Made by a program: the position numbers and the translations under genes | Part shown: positions 6,988 to 12,757 of the stretch, piece by piece | Position numbering within the stretch: the stretch's first letter is position 1 | Layout of the letters: the number at the start of each line of letters is the position of its first letter | Notes under the pieces: model-generated | What the model saw: the letters and a program-made list of their open reading frames with translations, nothing else | Told to the model about the DNA's origin: nothing | The model's database searches: none | Source: Caldifarciminota bacterium | GTDB lineage: Bacteria; Hydrothermota; UBA3072; B12-G15 | DNA: 12,757 nucleotides | Assembly: GCA_021163525.1 (NCBI GenBank) | Contig: JAGGTX010000115.1 | Location: 1-12,757 of the forward strand | Reading direction: 5' to 3'

Positions 6988-7148
6988 TAGACAAAGAACT
7001 CTTGAAAATCCTTGCCTGTCCCAAATGCAAGGGTGACCTTAAATATGATGAAGAAAATGAAAGACTTATATGCGAGAAGTGTAAGCTTGCATATCCCATT
7101 AAGGATGGCATCCCTGTTATGCTCGTTGAAGAGGCAGAAAAGTTATGA
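6984..7148 (+). CDS. Trm112-like zinc-ribbon small protein (YcaR/UPF0434 type)
   Basis: A 54-residue protein, too short for common length cut-offs. It starts [19 protein letters not shown], the Trm112/YcaR N-terminal pattern (hydrophobic helix, then ACPxCKGxL), and continues with [20 protein letters not shown], matching the family's second knuckle and the strongly conserved YPI-DGIPVML end. Four cysteines (12, 15, 30, 33) are placed to bind one zinc. Eukaryotic and archaeal Trm112 activates methyltransferases of tRNA, rRNA and release factors; bacterial short forms are often next to lipid A or polysaccharide genes and their role is mostly unknown. Here it overlaps both neighbours by 4 bases (ATGA at 6984 and at 7145), so it is firmly in the operon between an exported protein and a protease. 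No methyltransferase is in the window. Confidence 0.88.
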   Translation: MIDKELLKILACPKCKGDLKYDEENERLICEKCKLAYPIKDGIPVMLVEEAEKL

Positions 7149-10100
7149 TACTACTCCTCCTTGGCACTATAACCGTTATTTCGGACACCCCTGATTCACT
7201 TATTCTTCTCTACAATGCTGAATACACAATTGATACAACCAGTGGAATTCCGCACATAAAACTCACAGATGGTGAGTGCGACCTTCCTCCTGGATACCCT
7301 GAAATACCTTATGCTGTGTATTTTGTAAGGCTTCCTGAAAAAGGGGGAAATGTTGAATATAAGGTGCTTGAGAAGACAGAAGAAAACATAACACCACCTG
7401 TTGTCAAGGACATTTTTGGAGAATCTGAATATAGAACAGTGGACTATAAACCCTCTCCAGTTAAGATGGAGGTTTATGGGAAGAGAGCAAAGAAGGGAAG
7501 ACTTATTATAAATCCATTTATAAAATCTGGGAATAATGTTGAGGTGAGGAAGAAGATATTGATAAAAATAAAAATGAAAGGAAAATGGTTCAGGGAACGA
7601 TACAGAACACCGGTGAAATTCATCAACAAAATTAGAGGAAGAATTGTATCCCTTCATCCAAAGGCAGTGCCAGAAAAAGGAGGAATGTGGATAAGGCTTA
7701 AATTTGTAGATGAAGGGGTTTACAGGATAGACAGGTCTGTTATTGAAGAGGCAGGCTTCAATCCCGATATTGTTGACCCTGAGAAGATTGAGGTAAGGTC
7801 TGGATACAGAAGGGTTTTCAAATTCAACCTTGCATTCTATGATTCATTGAAGGAACTCCCTGAAAGGCTCCCGGCAATCTATCATGTTGAAAACCATAAT
7901 GGTAGATTTGATGAAGGAGAGTACATCCTCTTTTATGGCGTATCCCTTGAGGGATTTGAGAAAAACGTATTCAAAAGATTCCCGGATTACAACCCAAGAC
8001 CCTGGACAGACACATTGATGAGGTTTTATTATAACCCCTTCACAGACACAAATGTTTATTGGCTGAGGCTTGACGGTGAACCCCTTAAAATGGATAACAT
8101 TCCCTCTGGTGATGGGGATGCAGTGACATCATTTCAGGACACCCTTCATTTTGAGAAGGATTCAATAAATTTTTCCCGCTCAGGCCTCGCATGGACATGG
8201 GGATGCATTGTCCTTCCATCAGACGAAAACACCATTCAAAAGAAATTTCATATTACCGGGCTGGAAGGCTCTCGTTTCACTCTCAGAACAGGATTTTACA
8301 CCATTATCAGCGGGCAAACCCACCATGTCACTTTAAGGGTGAACGATGTTGATACAATGATTTCCTGCCAATCTCCTTATGTTTTCTATGGTGAAAGATT
8401 AATTCTTGAATCCGGATTTAACTCTGGCCTTAAACCGGGTGAAAACACTTTAATATTCAGTGTGGATGCTGATAAGGATGAGGTATACTTTGATTTCTTT
8501 GAAGTTATTTATACCAGGGCAATCTCTGATATTCACAATGAAAGTGTCTGGTTCCCTGATTCAGGTGACAGGGTGATAAAAACAGACAAGAGAAAACTGG
8601 CACTGGGTATTGATGACCCATACAATCCTGAAAAACTTACTTACAGTGAATCAAAGGGAGGATACTATTACGATGGTAAAAGGATATTCCTTTGTGATAG
8701 TTTCTTGAGACCACTTGAGGTGAAAATTGCAAACCCTGTCTCTCTCTGGAATGGTGGTGCTGATTGGTTGTGCATTGCAGGTGATATGTTTATAACACAG
8801 GCAAATAAACTTGCAGAATGGCGCTCAAAACATCTTAAGGGATTTCCTAATCCAGAGGTTAAGGTTGTGAGTATCTCTGAAGTATATGATAACTTCTCAT
8901 TTGGTGTTGCTGACCCTGGTGCAATAAAGAGATTTCTTCTATATGCAAGCCAGAACTGGTCTCCTCCACCATCTTATGTCCTTTTCTTGGGAAAGGGGAC
9001 GTATGACTACAAAAACCATACTGGTCTGGAAAGGTCAGAAAATATCATCCCGATACATACAAATGGTGCGGATGTGGGGATATTTACCCTCTTGAGTAGA
9101 AATCCCACTGAGGATGTCTGGTATGTAGATTTTGACGGTGATACAAGGCCCGAAATCCCAATAGGTAGAGTTACAGCAACCACACAGGAAGAAGCAGAGA
9201 AATGGGTTGATAAACTGATTGAATATGAAAAATCTGAAGGCCTATGGCGGCAAAAAGTCCTTATACTTGCAGATGACGAATATACGAGTAATTCAAGCAA
9301 TGAACTTCTACATACAAGGGATGCTGAAAATACCAGCAGTTACTTACCAGACTGGTTGAAACCCGAGAAGGTATATATGGTTCTTTATCCATTTGAAGGA
9401 AACCAGAAACCTGCTGCAAATAGGGATTTTATGAGTAGACTTTCTTCTGGTGCAATTATAGGATTCTTCTATGGACATGGTAATATCTCCCAATTAACGC
9501 ATGAAAAGGTATTATCCCTCCAGGATATTTCAACACTTTCAAACTGGAGAAAATGTTCTTTCTTCTATCTTGCCACCTGCAATGCAGGCTATTTTGAAAG
9601 ACCGGGAGAGAGGTCAATTGGTGATTATTTTACCCTTTATCCCGATGGTGGTTCAATTGTATCCGTTGCTGCCACAAGGGCTACATATCCAGGTTCAAAC
9701 TATGCACTTGGAAGGACAATGATGCAGAATATAACAAGTTCTCCAGCTGCTGGTGATGCTTTTGTGGCTGGATTAAGCAGTTATGGAAGTACCACCTACA
9801 CATTATTCGGAGATCCTGCAACTCCTCTTTTTAAAGAATTCCTGGACACAGTGATTACTGCACCTGATACATTGCTTGGGAACAGGGTCTATTCCATGTT
9901 GCTTCCTGTTAAGCTGGATAGGACATATTTAATCGTAACTGAGAAGGATATTGACACTACATATGAATCACCTGCTGGCGGAAGTATAAACTTCACCCTA
10001 TCCGGGAACGAAGTATTCAGGGGTATATTCAAAAACACCGATACTATAAAATTCACTGTTCCATTTGATGTGAAGACTGGATGGGGTAAGGTGAGATTAT

Positions 10101-10786
10101 ACGGAATATTGAGAGACAGGGAGGTTAGAAAGACCATCCCTGTATATATGAGAAGTGCTGAACCAGTTGAATCAAATCCACCTGTAATAACAGTTAACTT
10201 TGAGGGTGAAGAACTGAAGGAATTGAGTCAAATACCCAGAGAGGGAACCTTCACCATTAAAATTCAGGATGAAAGCGGTATTGATATAAGAAAACCCCAG
10301 AATGTTTCTGTTTTCCTCAATGGATATTCACATCCACTTTATATAGGTGACAGGGTTGAATTCTATACAGGCTCATATAAAAAGGGTTTCATCACCCTGG
10401 ATTATTCATTTGATGCAAAAAACGGCGATACTGTATTCATTGATATATATGGTCTTGATAATGCGGGTAATGTGGGAAGGAAGTATATGAAACTTGTTGT
10501 TGCTCCTGAAAACACAGTCTGGGGATTGCACAACTATCCAAACCCCATGGCAGAAAAGACAACCTTCATATTCCATCTATTGAAATCAACGGATGTTGAA
10601 CTTATAATATTCAGTGTGACAGGGAAACCTGTATGGAAAAAATCCATAAATGGTGTTGCTGGAAGAAACTATATTGATTGGAATGGGACAGACATGTATG
10701 GCAGAAAACTGGGGAATGGTGTTTACTACTATGTTCTTAAAACAGGAAATGCGAAAAAAATAAAAAAATTGGTTATAGTGAGATGA
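7145..10786 (+). CDS. Secreted C25 (gingipain-type) cysteine protease with C-terminal FlgD/T9SS-like sorting domain
   Basis: A 1213-residue predicted secreted peptidase. The N-terminus [13 protein letters not shown] is a short uncharged hydrophobic leader; next comes a C25-type propeptide with [17 protein letters not shown] near 48-64. A long beta-rich middle leads to the C25 catalytic domain, about 537-896, from [10 protein letters not shown] to LFGDPATPL. The catalytic dyad is visible: His778 in FFYGHGN and Cys812 in YLATCNAG, 34 residues apart, close to the spacing in gingipain RgpB. Ig-like regions follow, and about 1119-1213 is a FlgD-like/type A sorting domain ([44 protein letters not shown]), the kind used by type IX secretion. 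Cleavage specificity cannot be read. The start overlaps the Trm112-like gene (ATGA), no alternative start codon exists upstream before an in-frame TGA, and the stop overlaps the next start. No T9SS machinery genes are in the window. Confidence 0.9.
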   Translation: MILLLLGTITVISDTPDSLILLYNAEYTIDTTSGIPHIKLTDGECDLPPGYPEIPYAVYFVRLPEKGGNVEYKVLEKTEENITPPVVKDIFGESEYRTVDYKPSPVKMEVYGKRAKKGRLIINPFIKSGNNVEVRKKILIKIKMKGKWFRERYRTPVKFINKIRGRIVSLHPKAVPEKGGMWIRLKFVDEGVYRIDRSVIEEAGFNPDIVDPEKIEVRSGYRRVFKFNLAFYDSLKELPERLPAIYHVENHNGRFDEGEYILFYGVSLEGFEKNVFKRFPDYNPRPWTDTLMRFYYNPFTDTNVYWLRLDGEPLKMDNIPSGDGDAVTSFQDTLHFEKDSINFSRSGLAWTWGCIVLPSDENTIQKKFHITGLEGSRFTLRTGFYTIISGQTHHVTLRVNDVDTMISCQSPYVFYGERLILESGFNSGLKPGENTLIFSVDADKDEVYFDFFEVIYTRAISDIHNESVWFPDSGDRVIKTDKRKLALGIDDPYNPEKLTYSESKGGYYYDGKRIFLCDSFLRPLEVKIANPVSLWNGGADWLCIAGDMFITQANKLAEWRSKHLKGFPNPEVKVVSISEVYDNFSFGVADPGAIKRFLLYASQNWSPPPSYVLFLGKGTYDYKNHTGLERSENIIPIHTNGADVGIFTLLSRNPTEDVWYVDFDGDTRPEIPIGRVTATTQEEAEKWVDKLIEYEKSEGLWRQKVLILADDEYTSNSSNELLHTRDAENTSSYLPDWLKPEKVYMVLYPFEGNQKPAANRDFMSRLSSGAIIGFFYGHGNISQLTHEKVLSLQDISTLSNWRKCSFFYLATCNAGYFERPGERSIGDYFTLYPDGGSIVSVAATRATYPGSNYALGRTMMQNITSSPAAGDAFVAGLSSYGSTTYTLFGDPATPLFKEFLDTVITAPDTLLGNRVYSMLLPVKLDRTYLIVTEKDIDTTYESPAGGSINFTLSGNEVFRGIFKNTDTIKFTVPFDVKTGWGKVRLYGILRDREVRKTIPVYMRSAEPVESNPPVITVNFEGEELKELSQIPREGTFTIKIQDESGIDIRKPQNVSVFLNGYSHPLYIGDRVEFYTGSYKKGFITLDYSFDAKNGDTVFIDIYGLDNAGNVGRKYMKLVVAPENTVWGLHNYPNPMAEKTTFIFHLLKSTDVELIIFSVTGKPVWKKSINGVAGRNYIDWNGTDMYGRKLGNGVYYYVLKTGNAKKIKKLVIVR

Positions 10787-11268
10787 AAATCATTGGTGTA
10801 ATAGGCGGTTCTCTGGTTTCAGAAAAGATTTACGAGACTGCAAGGAGGGTAGGAAATCTCATTGCTGAAAGGGGGTACCCTGTTTTATCCGGTGGGCTTG
10901 GTGGGGTGATGGAAGCAGTATCAAAGGGTGCAAAGGAGAAAAACGGGCTTGTTATAGGTATCCTTCCAGGAAATTCTAAATCAGAAGCAAACCCTTACAT
11001 TGACATACCCATTGTTACAGGAATGGGTGAAATGAGGAATGTTATCATTGTGAAATCCTCTGATGTTCTTATTGCCATTGATGGTGCTTATGGAACCATG
11101 ACTGAGATTGCATTTGCACTGAAATTTGGGAAAAGGGTAATTGGTCTTGAATGTGACCTTCCATTTGAAAAGGTTGAAAAGACCAATTCACCTGAAGAGG
11201 CGGTTGAAAAGGCCATAAAATTTCTGGAGAATGATGATTTTCACCGGGGACGGTGGTTGAAAATTTGA
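10783..11268 (+). CDS. SLOG/LOG-fold protein, TIGR00725-like (putative nucleotide-binding Rossmann protein)
   Basis: A 161-residue single-domain protein: N-terminal strand and glycine loop [10 protein letters not shown], then GYPVLSGGLGGVMEAVSKGA (the SLOG GGxxGxM motif, residues about 32-51), then GAYGTMTEIAFALKFGKRVIGL near 97-118, the counterpart of the LOG GGxGTxxE motif with the glutamate kept and the first glycines changed to DGA. LOG enzymes hydrolyse nucleoside monophosphates; TIGR00725 relatives resemble moco carrier proteins and lack a firm function. Start is fixed by ATGA overlap with the protease gene at 10783. Its last residues (FHRGRWLKI) and stop codon lie within a copy of the dispersed repeat, so the present C-terminus may come from that insertion; the length is still normal for the family. 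Why it follows a secreted protease is unclear; operon membership is clear from the overlap. Confidence 0.82.
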   Translation: MKIIGVIGGSLVSEKIYETARRVGNLIAERGYPVLSGGLGGVMEAVSKGAKEKNGLVIGILPGNSKSEANPYIDIPIVTGMGEMRNVIIVKSSDVLIAIDGAYGTMTEIAFALKFGKRVIGLECDLPFEKVEKTNSPEEAVEKAIKFLENDDFHRGRWLKI

Positions 11269-11275
11269 CATTTCG
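11240..11275 (+). repeat. Dispersed 36-base repeat, copy C, overlapping a gene end
   Basis: 33 of 36 bases match the minus strand of 5954-5989. It begins inside the last 10 codons of the SLOG gene, supplies its stop codon (11266-11268) and ends with TTGACATTTCG. Its G/C part CACCGGGGACGGTG (11242-11255) can fold into a 5-bp stem with a GGGA loop. Beyond 11275 the sequence becomes A/T-rich and non-coding. Confidence 0.8.
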
Positions 11276-11330
11276 TTTATTTATCTGTTTTTTAGTAAGA
11301 TAAAGGATAATAAATTGTGGTGGAGCCCAA

Positions 11331-11594
11331 TTAATAGAATAGATTATAGTAACTTAGACTCTTCTTCCCTAATTCATGGTCATCAAGGTTTGCATATTTA
11401 TCAATAACATAATCAACAGCAGAAATAATATCATCATGAAGTTCAACATCTCTATCCTTAACCAGTTTGAAGAACTCCCTTACAGGTTTATCCTCTTCAT
11501 CCTTTATTTCTGTCTTTTCAACACCATAACTGACAGCAAGAATTGTGGAATTCCTTCTATATAGTCAACATCGTGACATGTGCTTCCAGGATTC
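11331..11594 (-). pseudogene. Decayed coding remnant, unidentified family
   Basis: Between the convergent SLOG and purB genes no intact gene exists, but the minus strand holds a protein-like frame. One frame, starting right after the purB stop, reads NPGSTCHDVDYIEGIPQFLL and hits a stop soon after. A second frame reads YGVEKTEIKDEEDKPV, then REFFKLVKDRDVELHDDI, then ISAVDYVIDKYANLDDHEL, and ends at TAA 11333-11331. Joining them needs one frameshift near 11530-11550, giving a continuous peptide of about 85 residues. Neither frame has a usable ATG, GTG or TTG start. Codon and residue composition look like real coding sequence, so this is read as the C-terminal end of a gene truncated at the purB side. 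I do not recognise the family; NPGST recalls calcineurin-like phosphodiesterases, but that is weak. 11276-11330 shows nothing. Confidence 0.6.
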
Positions 11595-12757
11595 TTAAAG
11601 GTTGTCTTTTCTTAATTCCTTCTCCACCCTGCCAAAAATTTCATTAACACTGGAATGAATTTTATCCATATCAAACAAAGACCTGAGTTCCTCTTCACTG
11701 CACAACCTCTTAATATCTTCATCCTGAAGCAGGTAATCAAGGAATGAGTTTTCTCCTTCCCATGCCTTCATTCCGTTCCTCTGGACAATCTTGTATGCCT
11801 CATCCCTGGTCAAACCCTTCTTTACAAGGAAAAGAAGAACTGAACCTGAAAATAGGAGCCCCTTTGTCAGGCTAAGGTTTCTTTCCATATTCTCTCTATA
11901 CACAGTCAGGTTCTCAATAACAAATGTTGCCTTCTTAATCATGTATGCAAGGAGTTCCGATGCATCAGGAAGAACAATCCTCTCCACGGATGAGTGGCTT
12001 ATATCCCTTTCATTCCACAGTGCGTTGTTCTCAAGAACAGTGACAAGATATCCCCTGAGAAGCCTTGCCATACCTGTCAATCTTTCGCAGAGTATTGGAT
12101 TCCTCTTGTGGGGCATAGCAGATGAGCCTCTCTGACCCTTTGTGAATGGCTCCTCAAGTTCCCTTATCTCTGTCCTCTGGAGATGCCTTATCTCCACTGC
12201 CATCCTCTCAATTGCCTCGCCAACCATCACAAGGGAATATATAAACTCAATGTATCTGTCCCTTGGAACGATCTGGGTTGATACAGGTTCAGGCTTCAGC
12301 CCAAGTTTTTCAAGTGCAATCTTCTCAACCTTTGAGGGAAGGTGGGAGTATGTTCCAACAGGTCCTGAAATCTTTCCGTATGTAACAAATCCCAGGGTCT
12401 GGTTCAGCCTCTTTTTTGCCCTGTTCAGTTCGCTCACCCATGATAGTATCTTAAGCCCCAATGTTGTTGGCTCTGCATGGATACCATGGGTTCTCCCCAC
12501 GATGGGTGTAAATTTTTCTTCAACCGCCCTTTTCCAGGAAACTTCTATTAGTCCATCAAGCATGCCAATAAGGGTTTCAATGGTTCTCTTCATTAAAATG
12601 GCAATGGCAGTATCAATAACATCAGAGGATTTAAGACCATAGTGGAAAAACCTGCCAGCATCACCTGTCTGCTTTTCAATTGAAGTAACAAACGCAATAA
12701 TGTCATGCCTTGTAACCTCTTCAATCTCTTTTATGCGACCGATGTCAATCCTTGCGC
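11595..12757 (-). CDS. purB: Adenylosuccinate lyase, 5' end outside window
   Basis: PurB cleaves SAICAR to AICAR and adenylosuccinate to AMP, each releasing fumarate, in purine synthesis. The frame is open to the window edge (last full codon starts at 12755), giving 386 residues of a usual 430-450. Seen in order: TRHDIIAF and FHYGLKSSDVIDTA (family HxGLTSSDVxDTA, with Lys in place of Thr), the catalytic histidine segment GRTHGIHAEPTTLGLK, QIVPRDRYIEF, and the lyase superfamily signature GSSAMPHKRNPILCERL with the flexible-loop serine. The end, FGRVEKELRKDNL, is typical. The tract up to the edge lacks any stop, so the start lies beyond 12757. It converges with the protease operon; no intrinsic terminator is evident between them, only the decayed remnant. 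Confidence 0.95.
   Translation of the reverse strand, partial: ARIDIGRIKEIEEVTRHDIIAFVTSIEKQTGDAGRFFHYGLKSSDVIDTAIAILMKRTIETLIGMLDGLIEVSWKRAVEEKFTPIVGRTHGIHAEPTTLGLKILSWVSELNRAKKRLNQTLGFVTYGKISGPVGTYSHLPSKVEKIALEKLGLKPEPVSTQIVPRDRYIEFIYSLVMVGEAIERMAVEIRHLQRTEIRELEEPFTKGQRGSSAMPHKRNPILCERLTGMARLLRGYLVTVLENNALWNERDISHSSVERIVLPDASELLAYMIKKATFVIENLTVYRENMERNLSLTKGLLFSGSVLLFLVKKGLTRDEAYKIVQRNGMKAWEGENSFLDYLLQDEDIKRLCSEEELRSLFDMDKIHSSVNEIFGRVEKELRKDNL

Noticed and set aside
11242..11266. Hairpin CACCG-GGGA-CGGTG as terminator of the protease operon
   Set aside because: It lies before the stop codon and is followed by GTTGAAAATTT instead of a clean T-run; only 5 bp of stem.
11265..11292. TTGACA in repeat copy C as an active promoter
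   Set aside because: No -10-like hexamer occurs at 16-18 bases and no gene follows on the plus strand.
11376..11564. Plus-strand open frame of 62 codons in the purB-proximal gap
   Set aside because: No SD, low-complexity Ile/Asn-rich product; it is the complement of the minus-strand remnant.
12142..12642. Long plus-strand open frame opposite purB
   Set aside because: Antisense shadow of purB, whose motifs are unambiguous on the minus strand.

Overview
This 12.8 kb window looks like chromosomal DNA of a deep-branching Gram-negative bacterium. GC is moderate, Shine-Dalgarno sequences sit inside the operons, and genes are packed tightly with ATGA or short overlaps. A gingipain-type C25 protease with a C-terminal FlgD/T9SS-like sorting domain, next to hprK-rapZ and a GGDEF-ATPase-TPR fusion, suggests an FCB-related or candidate-phylum lineage (WOR-3/Stahlbacteria-like). 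That placement is inference; there is no rRNA or other phylogenetic marker here.

Layout. (1) 2-2667, plus strand: the 3' part of nadB, then hpf, hprK and rapZ, with every junction overlapping, so one transcript. It joins NAD biosynthesis to a ribosome-hibernation and HPr kinase/RapZ regulatory module; no HPr gene is visible. (2) 2670-5873, minus strand: one large gene for a diguanylate cyclase fused to a STAND-type ATPase and a long TPR array, ending 2 bases from the rapZ stop. (3) 5874-6033: a 160-base divergent regulatory region. Two promoters of identical geometry point outward and both suggest leaderless mRNAs. Between them lies a G/C-rich inverted repeat with an 18-base A/T palindrome in the middle. 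(4) 6034-11268, plus strand: an operon of a probable exported protein of unknown function, a 54-residue Trm112-like zinc-ribbon protein, a 1213-residue C25 protease, and a SLOG/LOG-fold (TIGR00725-like) protein, with 4-base overlaps at each junction. (5) 11269-11594: no intact gene; a decayed minus-strand coding remnant with a frameshift and no start codon, bordered by another copy of the repeat found at 5954-5989. (6) 11595-12757, minus strand: purB, adenylosuccinate lyase, whose 5' end lies outside the window.

The items most worth following up are the GGDEF-STAND-TPR protein, the mirrored leaderless promoters around the palindromic repeat, the dispersed 36-base repeat with a conserved mini-hairpin, and the secretion operon that carries a Trm112-like microprotein. 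No tRNA, rRNA, CRISPR array, transposase or convincing intrinsic terminator was seen.
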